Below are positions 7,345-18,463 of a stretch of DNA of 64,000 bases, piece by piece. The stretch is from Cohaesibacter gelatinilyticus. GTDB lineage: Bacteria; Pseudomonadota; Alphaproteobacteria; Rhizobiales; Cohaesibacteraceae. Position numbers and translations under genes: made by a program. Positions within the stretch are counted from its first letter, which is position 1. Each line of letters begins with the position of its first letter. The notes under the pieces were generated by a model. The model worked only from the letters and a program-made list of their open reading frames with translations. It had not been told where the DNA came from and did no database searches. Location: NCBI RefSeq assembly GCF_900215605.1, contig NZ_OBEL01000001.1, positions 434,001 through 498,000 on the forward strand. The letters are read 5' to 3'.

Positions 7345-9468
7345 CTATTTTCGCGATTGATAGAGCTCGATCGCAGGATCGTTCGGAGTTTCAATGGCCG
7401 CCTTGAGACTATGGGCACAATCCTCGTTTTCCTGACGATGAGGATAGAGCAAATTGGGAGGATCTTGCAGGAGTTTTTCCATCTCCATCAGAGGTATAGG
7501 CCGAGAGAATATAAAACCCTGGTATTGATCACATTTGTTCTCTTCCAGCCATTGCAATTGTTCCGGTGTCTCCACACCTTCAGCAATGGCTGTGATATCC
7601 GTCAGACGGCAAAGTGATAGCACCAGATTCACCACAGGTGCCTGCTTATCGATAGCATTGATGAAAGAGCGATCAATTTTCAGGCATGAAATCGGATAGT
7701 CCTGGATATAGGCAAGATTCGAATAACCAGTTCCAAAGTCGTCAATCGAAATGGAGAAGCCTTCAGCCCTCAGTTTGGACAGGGTAGCCTTGGCATTGCG
7801 TTTGTCACCCATGAGCATGCTCTCGGTGATCTCCAGTTCGATGCGGTCGGTGGGGCAATTGGATTGTGCAAGCGCAGCGACCAATTCATGACAAAGGTCG
7901 TGATCATCAAATTGTTTGGGGGAAACATTGATAGAAACAGGTATATCAAAGCCTGCCCGCGTGAGGGTGCGCTGATCGTGACCGACTTGCTCGGCAACCC
8001 AGGTTCCTACATCGTGGATTAGTCCCGTTTCTTCCAGCGTATCGACAAAATGCCCGGGCAACAGGACGCCACGATTGGGATGATTCCACCTCAAAAGAGC
8101 TTCTATACTCCTGACTTCGTTGGTCCGACAGCAAACACGTGGCTGGTAATGCAGGAGAAACTCCTTGCGCTGGGTTGCTTGAATGAGATCGCGTTCCAAT
8201 GAACGTTGTTTCAAGACCGCCATCTGTAAGGCTGGACGAAAGAAGGAGAATGTATTCCGTCCTCTGTCTTTGGAATCATACAAGGCCAGATCGGCATGTT
8301 TCATCAATGTTGCGAGATCATCGCCATGTTCCGGAAAGAGGCTGACGCCGATAGAAGCTTTGGAACTCAGTCGGTGGTCTTCGATATGGCAGTCTGTAGC
8401 GATGGCTTTCAACAGATGATGGCACAATTGATTGAGCTCGTTTTTGTCTCTCATTGGAATGAGGATGATGAATTCATCTCCGCCAAGACGGGCGATATGG
8501 CCAGCGCTCCCGACTTGTTGTTCCAGAATTTGAGACACATGCATCAATAATTGATCACCCGAAGCATGCCCCAATGTGTCATTGATGGTCTTGAACTTGT
8601 CCAGATCAATCAACATCATGGCCATATCGAGATTTGACTGTTTGGCGCTCGAAAGCAATTCCGGGAAGGCGAGCTGAACATAATTCCGGTTATAAAGCCC
8701 GGTTAATGTGTCGTGGTGTGCCAGATACCGAACCTTATGTTCATTATCCTTCAGCTCGGTTACATCAACCTCGGACAAGATATAGGCCGGATTGCCGCTC
8801 ACAGCATCATGACAGTTGCGAGCTGAGATCTCATGCCAGCGTATGCCTTGTTCGGTCCAGACCTGTGAAATCAGGGTGGCATTCTGTTTTCGTTCAAGTT
8901 GTGCAACAAGATCTGTATGGGTGGATTGATCTACGAAGCGTTCTTTCAGAGGTATAGTGGAACTGCCATAAATGCTTCTGGCAGCAGCATTGGTATAGAG
9001 TGGAATGCCTTCCTTGCTGAAGAGCGAGATAGCGATTGGAATGTGATTCAGGGCTTCCGCCGAGCGCAGTCTCTCCGGTGTTTCCTGTTCTTCGGCCTTG
9101 GCTTCACACAGCATGCCCATACGGCCATCAGACATGACATAACCGCGGAACATCACCCGATAGGTATGAGGATGACCGTTTGGATAGAGCGTCCAGACTT
9201 CGCTGAATGTCTTTTTATCGGCAATGAAGTCGGATTGATATTGACGTAATCGCTCGGCGATGGAAGCAGACATATCCGCTCCCATATCACGTTTGTAGAG
9301 ATCTTCCTGATTGTCTGCATGCCACAGTTCCACTGCGGCGTCGTTGGCCCATACCACATGAGAATGATCGATATCGAAAACCCATAATGGTGTCGTCAAA
9401 TTCAAAACACTCTGGATATTGAAAGCATCATCTTTGATGCAGCAGGCAGTTGGGCAGATGTCGCTCAT
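7345..9468 (-). CDS. PAS-GGDEF-EAL protein (c-di-GMP turnover)
   Basis: A protein of about 707 residues with two N-terminal PAS-like regions, then a GGDEF and an EAL domain, expected to make and/or degrade cyclic di-GMP. The cyclase motif is intact (ARLGGDEFIIL). The expected RxxD inhibitory site is absent five residues before it (the sequence there is VGSAGHIARL). The EAL domain keeps its catalytic set: EALLRW, SINVSPKQF, ELEITESM, DDFGTGYS, LKIDRSF, AEGVET and YQGFIFSRP. Both activities are therefore plausible. No TM helix is seen, so it is cytoplasmic. The ATG at 9468 (MSDICPTACC) is chosen over 9495. N-terminal cysteines (CPTACC) are notable. Confidence 0.9.
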   Translation of the reverse strand: MSDICPTACCIKDDAFNIQSVLNLTTPLWVFDIDHSHVVWANDAAVELWHADNQEDLYKRDMGADMSASIAERLRQYQSDFIADKKTFSEVWTLYPNGHPHTYRVMFRGYVMSDGRMGMLCEAKAEEQETPERLRSAEALNHIPIAISLFSKEGIPLYTNAAARSIYGSSTIPLKERFVDQSTHTDLVAQLERKQNATLISQVWTEQGIRWHEISARNCHDAVSGNPAYILSEVDVTELKDNEHKVRYLAHHDTLTGLYNRNYVQLAFPELLSSAKQSNLDMAMMLIDLDKFKTINDTLGHASGDQLLMHVSQILEQQVGSAGHIARLGGDEFIILIPMRDKNELNQLCHHLLKAIATDCHIEDHRLSSKASIGVSLFPEHGDDLATLMKHADLALYDSKDRGRNTFSFFRPALQMAVLKQRSLERDLIQATQRKEFLLHYQPRVCCRTNEVRSIEALLRWNHPNRGVLLPGHFVDTLEETGLIHDVGTWVAEQVGHDQRTLTRAGFDIPVSINVSPKQFDDHDLCHELVAALAQSNCPTDRIELEITESMLMGDKRNAKATLSKLRAEGFSISIDDFGTGYSNLAYIQDYPISCLKIDRSFINAIDKQAPVVNLVLSLCRLTDITAIAEGVETPEQLQWLEENKCDQYQGFIFSRPIPLMEMEKLLQDPPNLLYPHRQENEDCAHSLKAAIETPNDPAIELYQSRK

Positions 9469-9503
9469 ATGAAACCGAAAAACCAAAAAATCCAAAAAAC
9501 TTG

Positions 9504-10124
9504 TTAGGCGGCGGGTTTGTAGGAAAGAATATGCTGATAACCAGATTGGTTCTCAACCCGCTCAATCCATTGACCAACAGCAGGATAGCAGCCGAAATCA
9601 AGGCCAGCTTCGTCAGCAACATGGACATAGCCAAAAATGGCGATATCGGCGATGGTGTAACGGTTCTCGATCATGAATGATCGTGTGGAAAGATGAGCAT
9701 TCAGCCGCTCCATACCAATTGCAGCACGCTCTTGCCATTCAGCAATTTGCGATGCCATCTCCTCTTTGCGCTGGGGTAGAATAACCGAGAAGAAACGGGC
9801 TGGAGAAATGAATGGTTCAAGTTTGGTTTGCTCAAAAATCATCCATTGAATGGTTTCAGCTTCGCTCATGCCTGTTTCAGGAAAAAGAGCGCTGCCTTTC
9901 GCCAGATACCAAAGCATTGCATTGGATTCTGTGATGCCTTTGCCCTCGGATGTGAGCAGGAAGGGAACAGTACCATTCGGATTCAGCTCCAGAAAGGAAG
10001 GGGCTTTTTGTTCTCCTTTCAGCACATCGATCCAGTGCAATTCGTGGGGGATTGATAATTGCTCCATTATCAAATGTGCCTTGAAGCAATTGCCCGATCC
10101 GAATGTCGCAAACAAAGTATCCAT
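9504..10124 (-). CDS. Glutathione S-transferase family protein
   Basis: A 206-residue GST. The N-terminal thioredoxin-like domain reads LFATFGSGNCFKAHLIMEQL, followed by the conserved cis-Pro and binding segment (LNPNGTVPFLL) and ESNAMLWYLA, which contains the glutathione-gripping Glu-Ser. The C-terminal helical domain carries the N-capping motif YTIADIAIFGYVH. The ATG at 10124 is chosen because AAGGA lies 8 bases before it. Expected to be a cytosolic enzyme conjugating or reducing electrophiles. Same strand as the GGDEF-EAL gene 35 bases downstream, so co-transcription is possible. Confidence 0.85.
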   Translation of the reverse strand: MDTLFATFGSGNCFKAHLIMEQLSIPHELHWIDVLKGEQKAPSFLELNPNGTVPFLLTSEGKGITESNAMLWYLAKGSALFPETGMSEAETIQWMIFEQTKLEPFISPARFFSVILPQRKEEMASQIAEWQERAAIGMERLNAHLSTRSFMIENRYTIADIAIFGYVHVADEAGLDFGCYPAVGQWIERVENQSGYQHILSYKPAA

Positions 10125-10380
10125 TAGCCAGTCCTTGATCAAAGGTGAATTGGTCAAAAATGCCTTACATTGCATGGAACTATACTTAGGTTAATCTACG
10201 CTTAAGCAGGTATTAATCCTTATATTATGGTTATTTCGAACTGAGTATGACTCATTTGCAAATGCGCTGCAATTGTCCAAAAAATACCCCGGCAACTGAC
10301 CGGACCAGTTGGTTGGTTGCCGGGGCGATATGCTGCGGTTCTTCTGATCTCGGGAAGGGAACAAAAGACAAGAGCAGCAC

Positions 10381-10914
10381 CTATCGAGATCTGAGCAATG
10401 ACATGCGATCCATAATCCCGTCCTTCTTGATGAAATGGTGATAAATCGTACCAACAACATGCAGAACAATACTGGCTACGAGTAATTTGGATCCGATACC
10501 ATGGACTATTAGAGGCTTTACACTTTCTGCTGCTGTCGAATATCCGGCATAATCGCCGCTATCGACATATTCACCGAGGCCAAAAAGCATCATGGATGCC
10601 ATACCGCTGGCAACCATCACAATGGGCAGAATATAGAGCAGCAGGTGGATCAGCTTGGCGAATTTGGCCTGCAAGGGTGGCCAGACTGGATCTGCTTCAG
10701 GCCGTGCATGTAGGAAGAAAAAGACCAGGCGAGCCAGAAAAATAACACCGGTGAGCAGTCCGATCTTGCGATGCAAATCGAGCAACTGCAGTTTTTCGGA
10801 TCCCTGCATGTCTTCCATCATCTGGCCGACAACAATCAGGCCAATGATAAGTAGAGCGGCAAGCCAGTGCAGAAGGATTGTAGCTTTGGAATAGCGGTTT
10901 GGAGAGGCAGTCAT
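10381..10914 (-). CDS. Cytochrome b561 family protein
   Basis: A 177-residue di-heme membrane cytochrome with four hydrophobic helices. Likely haem-ligand histidines are visible in ILLHWLAALLI (helix 1), LDLHRKIGLLTG (helix 2), IVHGIGSKLL and LHVVGTIYHHF (helices 3 and 4). These proteins move electrons between the quinone pool and periplasmic acceptors or superoxide. The start at 10914 follows AGGACC. It is divergent from the MarR regulator gene at 11241, with a perfect palindrome between them, so MarR control is plausible. Confidence 0.85.
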   Translation of the reverse strand: MTASPNRYSKATILLHWLAALLIIGLIVVGQMMEDMQGSEKLQLLDLHRKIGLLTGVIFLARLVFFFLHARPEADPVWPPLQAKFAKLIHLLLYILPIVMVASGMASMMLFGLGEYVDSGDYAGYSTAAESVKPLIVHGIGSKLLVASIVLHVVGTIYHHFIKKDGIMDRMSLLRSR

Positions 10915-11240
10915 GGTTGGTCCTGTTCTTGAAGTATAGATGCTTGGTGATGGGGCCCAACGGGAGCAATTATCCATTCTTGCTGTCGCTAGGATGCAAT
11001 TCAGATGAGCAGAAAGTTACTTGAATTATTTGTTACATGTAAATTATTGTCAAGGAATGCAATTGTAACCAATCGTATCAAAATGTATTTCTCTTGCAGT
11101 AGATAGCCGGGCATGTGCCGTTAAGGAGCTAGATATCTGGCATCCGCAAACGTGAAGAGAACGTCATTTGATATTCGCTACGAACTGGTGCAATTTGATT
11201 TGCCTGCCTGGGCAGGCAATAGTCACAATCAGGAGAGTGT
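10915..11240. promoter_or_regulatory. Divergent promoter region between cytochrome b561 and marR-type genes
   Basis: A 326-bp gap without a convincing gene. The left half is AT-rich and would hold the b561 promoter; the right half holds the 20-bp palindrome listed separately. Short frames here have no ribosome-binding sites or coding character. Confidence 0.5.
11200..11219. promoter_or_regulatory. Perfect 20-bp palindrome, candidate MarR operator
   Basis: The sequence TTGCCTGCCTGGGCAGGCAA has 9-bp perfect arms around a TG centre. It ends 21 bases before the start of the MarR-family gene, where an autorepressor would bind. MarR dimers typically recognise 16-20-bp palindromes. The role is inferred from position and symmetry. 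Confidence 0.6.
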
Positions 11241-11780
11241 ATGGCCAAGCAAACCACACCCACCCAAATACTGCCTTGCGATGGTCAGAAGCAGGAAAGC
11301 TTGCCGCAATCTCCTCCTTCACCCCCACATTCTCTTGGCAGCAGGCTCAATCGCGCAACTCGCTTCATCAATCAATTGGCAGAAAGCAACCTCGCGCGTC
11401 ATGATTTGACGTTGCCGCAATGGGTTGTTTTGACAGCACTTTGGCGTTCCAATGGTTTGAAAATTACGCATCTGGCCGATTATTGTAACAATGGCCAGCC
11501 AGCCCTATCTCGAATTCTGGATCGAATGGAAGCCAAGGACCTGGTTGAGCGATGCGCGTCTCCGGCGGATCGTCGCGAGGTAAGGGTTTTCCTGACCGAG
11601 AAGGGACGGTCTCTATCCTATCTCAAGGAATATTTACAGCAATTCAACCAGGCCATGATGACCGGGTTGAATGAACAACAACAACAGATGCTATTTGATC
11701 TGCTTGATCATTTGCTTGTGAATGGCAAGAAGATTGAAGCGGGCGAAATAACGCTTGCTCCAATCGGGCCTGAGGCCTAA
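11241..11780 (+). CDS. MarR-family transcriptional regulator
   Basis: A 179-residue winged-helix regulator. After a low-complexity N-terminus of about 35 residues, the family core runs from RATRFINQLAESNL through LPQWVVLTALWR, the recognition-helix region (LADYCNNGQPALSRILDRME) and the wing with the signature DRREVRVFLTEKG. It would bind DNA as a dimer and respond to a small ligand or oxidant. A CAGGAG ribosome-binding site precedes the ATG. The palindrome at 11200 is a probable autoregulatory site, and the divergent cytochrome b561 gene is a candidate target. Cys residues near 14 and in LADYCNN could be redox-sensitive, but that is speculation. Confidence 0.85.
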   Translation: MAKQTTPTQILPCDGQKQESLPQSPPSPPHSLGSRLNRATRFINQLAESNLARHDLTLPQWVVLTALWRSNGLKITHLADYCNNGQPALSRILDRMEAKDLVERCASPADRREVRVFLTEKGRSLSYLKEYLQQFNQAMMTGLNEQQQQMLFDLLDHLLVNGKKIEAGEITLAPIGPEA

Positions 11781-11824
11781 ATTTCAGTCGAATTCCTCCA
11801 AACCTGTTTCCACGAGCTTCTCCC

Positions 11825-12580
11825 ATGCCAGTGAGCGATACTATCAAAGCGGTTCTGTTTGATCGGGACGGAACCCTGCTGGATCTACAAGCAACATGGG
11901 CAGGTGCCTTCTATTTCATTATTCGTGATATGGCTGGTGGGGACGAAAGTAAGATTCAGACTCTGGCAGACTATTCCGGTTACTTCATGGATAGTCGCAA
12001 ATTTGATATGAGATCTCGTTTGTTGACCGGCGCACCATCAGATTATTGTGCTCGCTGGGCAGAGATTTGCGAACGTCCTTATGGCGAAGACTTCATGCGA
12101 GATTTCACTGATCTTTCGTTGAAATATTGCGATGTGTCGCCAACCTTTCTGCCCGGGGCGTCACAGGCACTTGATGCCTTGAAGCACGCGGGTATTCCCA
12201 TGGGAATCGCCACCAATGGAACAGAGAGCAGCGCTCGCCGGCAAATGGCGCATTTGGGATATGAAGATCACTTCTTTGCCGTCATCGGATATGATTCTGG
12301 TTATGGGGCAAAACCCGAAGCCGGACAGGTTCTGGCCTTTGCGGATCAATTGCAGATTGAACCCGGCGACGTATTGATGATTGGTGACAGTCTGCATGAT
12401 GTGCATGCAGGCAAAGCCGCTGGAGCAATGACTTTAGCCTTGCCAACAGGCGCTGCCAGTTCAGATGAGTTGCTGGCTGAAGCAGATCAGGTGATTTCCA
12501 GCCTTGCAGATTTGCCGCTCATGCTTGGGCTGCCATTGCCAGTCTCCGCACCACAGGCACGTCCGTCCTTGCCACTTTGA
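11825..12580 (+). CDS. HAD-family phosphatase (phosphoglycolate phosphatase-like)
   Basis: A 251-residue haloacid-dehalogenase-fold phosphatase. Motif I is LFDRDGTLLD with the nucleophile D13 and acid/base D15; motif II is GIATNGTESS; motif III Lys is in GYGAKPEAG; motif IV is LMIGDSLHDVHAG. The cap inserted after motif I fits the Gph/PGP subfamily. It lies 45 bases after the MarR gene on the same strand and could be co-transcribed. Its last 94 bases overlap the end of the convergent LysR gene. The true substrate is unknown. Confidence 0.85.
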   Translation: MPVSDTIKAVLFDRDGTLLDLQATWAGAFYFIIRDMAGGDESKIQTLADYSGYFMDSRKFDMRSRLLTGAPSDYCARWAEICERPYGEDFMRDFTDLSLKYCDVSPTFLPGASQALDALKHAGIPMGIATNGTESSARRQMAHLGYEDHFFAVIGYDSGYGAKPEAGQVLAFADQLQIEPGDVLMIGDSLHDVHAGKAAGAMTLALPTGAASSDELLAEADQVISSLADLPLMLGLPLPVSAPQARPSLPL

Positions 12581-13503
12581 GTGACGGGTTGCTTATAGCA
12601 ACACGGCAAATCTTTTGCGACTTGTTTGACCAGCTCCCGGAACCATCTATGCCGTGGTGAATGGCGATTCCTTACATGCCAGACCATATGAAAATCCATC
12701 GGTGTCAGCGCGATGGGAACCTCCACCCAGTCAAAGTCCCGAAAGACGGTATAGGCAAGACGAGAGGGTGCTGTTGCCAGCATGTCGGTTCCTCTGGCAA
12801 CATTGGCAACCGAGCCAAAGCTCGGCGCGCAATATGAAACATGCCGCTCCAGCCCTTCTTTGCGAAGGGTTATGTCAATGGCGGTCGTTTCATCATTCGA
12901 TAGTGCCAGAATGCCATGATGCCCGTCGGCATATTCGTGAACATCTTTGGGAGCCTCCCTCATGGTCGGATCATAGAAGGTGACCATCCGATCAGTGGTG
13001 ATGGTGGTCGCGACAATATCCGGGCTCTCATAATCCTTCAGAGGGCACAGTGCGATATCAGCCATACCCTCTTTCAAACAATCCAGACTGAATTCCTGAA
13101 AGACATGGGTGCGCATCGTCGCATTGGGAGCTTGTTCGCGAAGAGCTTGATAGATGGATGGAACGAACATGTCATGTTCAAAGTCATTGCCCATGACGGC
13201 GAAGCGATGATTGGAGAGGGAAGGATCAAAACTGCTCTTGTCATGAAGGGATTGCAGAGATGCCAGCACATGGCTCACTTCATCAATCATTCCATCCATG
13301 CGTTCGGTGGGCACCATGGCGCGGCCAACCTTGAGAAACAAAGGATCACCAAGTAAACCGCGCAATCGCTCCAGAGAATGGCTGACGGTGGACTGGTTCA
13401 CACCCATTTGTCGGGCTGCAACAGTAACGGAGCGATGCTCATGGATGAGTTTGAGCATATGAAGCGATCGTCCGTCCAATGATAAATGATCGAAATTCTG
13501 CAT
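12487..13503 (-). CDS. LysR-family transcriptional regulator
   Basis: A 338-residue LysR protein. The N-terminal winged helix is clear (HMLKLIHEHRSVTVAARQMG then NQSTVSHSLERLRG), followed by an effector-binding domain typical of the NodD/LinR-like group. The C-terminal 30 residues (polar, QPVTQSGKDGR onward) extend past the usual family end and overlap the HAD gene on the other strand by 94 bases. The gene is divergent from the flavodoxin-like gene at 13624, the classic arrangement for a LysR regulator and its target. The shared 120-bp gap contains the repeated ATGCAT motif. Confidence 0.85.
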   Translation of the reverse strand: MQNFDHLSLDGRSLHMLKLIHEHRSVTVAARQMGVNQSTVSHSLERLRGLLGDPLFLKVGRAMVPTERMDGMIDEVSHVLASLQSLHDKSSFDPSLSNHRFAVMGNDFEHDMFVPSIYQALREQAPNATMRTHVFQEFSLDCLKEGMADIALCPLKDYESPDIVATTITTDRMVTFYDPTMREAPKDVHEYADGHHGILALSNDETTAIDITLRKEGLERHVSYCAPSFGSVANVARGTDMLATAPSRLAYTVFRDFDWVEVPIALTPMDFHMVWHVRNRHSPRHRWFRELVKQVAKDLPCCYKQPVTQSGKDGRACGAETGNGSPSMSGKSARLEIT

Positions 13504-13623
13504 AATAAATATGATTATAATGCATTTGAATGCATGATTTCAATATGTATCTATGAGGGCAGACAACAAGCGGATTTTGACCCCGCGATTGCTAATTCAA
13601 GTCAAAATTTAGAGGAAGTTCCG
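13504..13623. promoter_or_regulatory. LysR/flavodoxin divergent promoter with ATGCAT-TTGA-ATGCAT motif
   Basis: This AT-rich gap separates the two divergent genes. At 13520-13535 two ATGCAT hexamers flank TTGA, close to the LysR start, as expected of an autoregulated LysR promoter. Binding by the adjacent LysR is inference. Confidence 0.4.
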
Positions 13624-14202
13624 ATGTCCGAGAATTCTGCCCCAACCGTCGCTATCGTATATCATTCTGGCTACGGCCACACCGAAGTGCTGGCACAATC
13701 CGTCCTGAAAGGCGCAAAGGATGCTGGTGTGAATGCACATCTGGTAAAAGCCGATGATGAGAACAAAGATTGGGATCTGTTGGAAAAAGCAGATGCCATC
13801 ATCTTTGGTAGCCCGACCTATATGGGATCCGTATCCGCTCAGTTCAAAACCTTCATGGATGAAAGCTCCAAAGTATGGATGAACCAGGGCTGGAAAGACA
13901 AGATTGCGGCTGGTTTCACGATCTCTGCCTCCCAGTCCGGCGATAAACTGAATACCTTGGTTCAGATGTCGGTTTTTGCCGCACAGCACGGCATGGTCTG
14001 GGTCGGCCTTGGTGAAATGCCTGGCAATAACAGCTCCGAAGGGAGCGCTGAAGACATCAACCGTATTGGTTCATATATCGGAATGATGGCACAGGCTAAT
14101 GCCGATCAAGGTGCGGATGTCACTCCACCTACTGCGGACCATAAAACCGCAGAAATTCTGGGTGCGCGCGTTGCAAATTCTACCAGACGCTGGGCTGCTT
14201 GA
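13624..14202 (+). CDS. Flavodoxin-like NAD(P)H:quinone oxidoreductase (WrbA/flavodoxin family)
   Basis: A 192-residue FMN-binding protein. The phosphate-binding loop is VYHSGYGHTEVLAQ and the isoalloxazine-contacting segment is FGSPTYMGSVSAQFKTFMD. The layout matches WrbA-type two-electron quinone reductases, which protect against quinone redox cycling. The ATG at 13624 follows GAGGAAGTT; the in-frame upstream codons have no such support. It is divergent from the LysR gene, its likely regulator. Confidence 0.85.
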   Translation: MSENSAPTVAIVYHSGYGHTEVLAQSVLKGAKDAGVNAHLVKADDENKDWDLLEKADAIIFGSPTYMGSVSAQFKTFMDESSKVWMNQGWKDKIAAGFTISASQSGDKLNTLVQMSVFAAQHGMVWVGLGEMPGNNSSEGSAEDINRIGSYIGMMAQANADQGADVTPPTADHKTAEILGARVANSTRRWAA

Positions 14203-14230
14203 TTTACCTGCGCGCGATGCTTCTTGTTTC

Positions 14231-14258
14231 AGGCCCCTACCATTTGGTGAGGGGCCTC
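14231..14258 (+). terminator. Terminator-like hairpin after the flavodoxin-like gene
   Basis: Arms AGGCCCCT and AGGGGCCT, extended by ACC/GGT with one bulge, form a stable stem 28 bases after the stop codon. There is no real T-run, so termination efficiency is uncertain. Confidence 0.5.
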
Positions 14259-14452
14259 ATTCATACCAATCCGTATGTAAATTTCTGAAAGGTATCAGAC
14301 ATTGAAACATGGCCAAATAGCTCAAGAATATTTATCATAATTTTTTCTTATTGATTTGGTCGGTATTTGCGATTGGAATTTATTGAAATGGCTGGGTAAC
14401 ATACCTCCACAACAATCTTGATCAGACCGTATCAAGCAATCAGGAGGCCTGA

Positions 14453-16630
<2,178 letters not shown>

Positions 16631-16682
16631 ATCTGATCATTGAGCAGTCTGAAAACAACTGCTCACAATATTGATGTTAACT

Positions 16683-16715
16683 GGCTCCTCCCAATTGGCG
16701 AGGAGCCTTTTTGCT
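16683..16715 (+). terminator. Rho-independent terminator of katG
   Basis: An 8-bp perfect stem (GGCTCCTC with GAGGAGCC) is followed by TTTTTGCTTTT. It lies about 50 bases after the katG stop. Confidence 0.9.
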
Positions 16716-16779
16716 TTTAATCCTTGGGAAATTTCATGTCTTCTATCAATTGCCAAGTGAAGAGAAATGCACATTTTCC

Positions 16780-17374
16780 GGGGCGCTGCCCACTGTTTGG
16801 TTGATGCTCATTAATCACATGCAAGAAAACGACCTCATGCTTTCCGATCTGGAGCGCGTGATTATCGGTGGTTCAGCCCGCCAAGGTCCATGACGCAAGC
16901 TTTCTGAGATGATTATGGTGCGGAAGTCATACATGACCAGGGATTACGGAAATGAGCCTGTTCGGCACTGTCGGTTCCATGAAGCCGGAACATCAAGATT
17001 TGGACGGGTAAGCATTGCTGGATGTGAAGCAAAGTGCTGGAACCGATCCATTCGGTATTAAAATGAAGATTGGCGATTAGGATAACAAGTCTCTGCCTTG
17101 GTATAATATTGCCATCGGTCGCCGGAATGGCAGTGATTGCTGTCAAACATTCGAAATGGGATGAGCGACCGTTGCTGATCCTTGTGCCATAGGATGGACA
17201 GGATATCGTCAAGGAAGACGTTTTCTCCTATATGGATGGAAAATTGCCAAATGGTGGAAGCCCGATGATATAGACGTTCTGGATGAACTTACCCATACCG
17301 CTACTGGAAAAATCAAGAAAGTAGCTCTGCGACAGCAGTTCAAAGAGTATCGTTTTCCTTCTGATCAACAATGA
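16780..17374 (+). pseudogene. Decayed acyl-CoA synthetase (AMP-binding, FadD-like)
   Basis: Segments of a class I adenylate-forming enzyme can be read across several frames. The first is GALPTVWLMLINHMQEN followed by SDLERVIIGGSA. A shifted frame has DDYGAEVIH, GTVGSMKPEHQDLDG and TDPFGIKMKIGD, interrupted by stops. The C-terminal domain then follows: [20 protein letters not shown], a TAG where relatives have a charged residue, [12 protein letters not shown], a frameshift, and [14 protein letters not shown] and [15 protein letters not shown]. About 100 residues between the GxPFG and AVI segments are missing. The remnant covers roughly the C-terminal 200 residues of a family of about 540. It is inactive. 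Confidence 0.85.
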
Positions 17375-17559
17375 TGTGGCTGGATACTCCTCGCTAGAGT
17401 GTTCATTGCGTCGCAGTTTCGAAAGATACCGGCAATTGCACCTCGTATTAGGTCGGAATAGTTGTGATATGGCCGTTGCCCGCATTGAGATTGTCAGGCA
17501 ACATCCTTAAACTGCGCTTCTTGGGAGCGAGACAGTAGCAAGGCGGGGCAGTCAGCTTT

Positions 17560-18447
17560 ATGAGCGGGCATTATTCATTTCATATTTCAAGACTGGCAGT
17601 CTGGGCCTTGTGGCTGGCTCGTTTGTCTATCCCGGTTGCCCTTATTTCCTTCTTGTTGATGCGGTTTGGCGGCCTGCACCCTTCCATTGCGATATATTGC
17701 TTTGCGACCGCCATCATGCTTGCACTTTTGTCACTCTTGGTGAGCATTGCGGCTTTTCCGGCTATTTGGTTTGATGGCCAAAAGGGCGGGAGGCGTCTTT
17801 GGGGGGCATTCCTGCGCGGCCTCGTTGTGTTGGTTCCTGCGTTTGTTGTTGCATTTTATTATTTCAACCGCCCGGCCTTTACCGATCTTTCTACCAATCC
17901 AGAGGATCCTCCAGTGTTTGAGATGGCATGGCAGGAACGTCAGGATTATGACAATCGCCTCGATATTGTGAGCATTGGTGAGCGGGAAGAGCAAGCAAGA
18001 GCTTACCCGGAGCTTGCGGGTAAGGATATCGAGCAAAGCCCACAATTGATCTATCTTTTGGTGCGAGATCTCATCAAGGAAAATGGCTGGACCCTTCTTG
18101 GTGAAAAGGTACCAAGCGAAGAGAATGCTGACGGCAATTTTGAAATTGGTATCCGTTCTATTGTTACCGGATTTCGCTATGTTGCCGCTATTCGTTTGCA
18201 GGACGATGGCAATGAAGGGACGCGGGTAGATATGCGTTCGGCTGCGCTATGGGGTGACCATGATTTTGGCCAGAATGCCAGACGTATCCGAAGTTTCTAT
18301 TCAGATCTGGATACGAAATTGGGTCAGGGTTTGAAGCTTTACCAATTGCAATTGGAAGAATTGGAGCGTCAGGAACGTTTGAAGCGCGGGCCATTGCCAC
18401 GGAGAAAGCCAAAACAGCCACCCAAATCATCGCAGAAGATTGGTTAA
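17560..18447 (+). CDS. DUF1499 family membrane protein
   Basis: A 295-residue protein with three N-terminal hydrophobic helices (about 12-35, 43-68 and 82-105), followed by a soluble DUF1499 domain. Family features seen are the NRLDIVSIGEREEQARAYPELAG region and the late SAALWGDHDFGQNARRIRSFY segment. The basic, proline-rich C-terminus (PRRKPKQPPK) is extra. Function of the domain is unknown. It converges on the MBL-fold gene with only 16 bases between stops. It follows a decayed acyl-CoA ligase, so an older operon partner may have been lost. Confidence 0.75.
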   Translation: MSGHYSFHISRLAVWALWLARLSIPVALISFLLMRFGGLHPSIAIYCFATAIMLALLSLLVSIAAFPAIWFDGQKGGRRLWGAFLRGLVVLVPAFVVAFYYFNRPAFTDLSTNPEDPPVFEMAWQERQDYDNRLDIVSIGEREEQARAYPELAGKDIEQSPQLIYLLVRDLIKENGWTLLGEKVPSEENADGNFEIGIRSIVTGFRYVAAIRLQDDGNEGTRVDMRSAALWGDHDFGQNARRIRSFYSDLDTKLGQGLKLYQLQLEELERQERLKRGPLPRRKPKQPPKSSQKIG

Positions 18448-18463
18448 GACCGCCGGTGAGCGA

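Noticed and set aside
10191-10469. Minus-strand frame of 92 codons downstream of cytochrome b561
   Set aside because: It overlaps the b561 gene in another frame, is Cys/Ser/Arg-rich and has no domain or ribosome-binding site.
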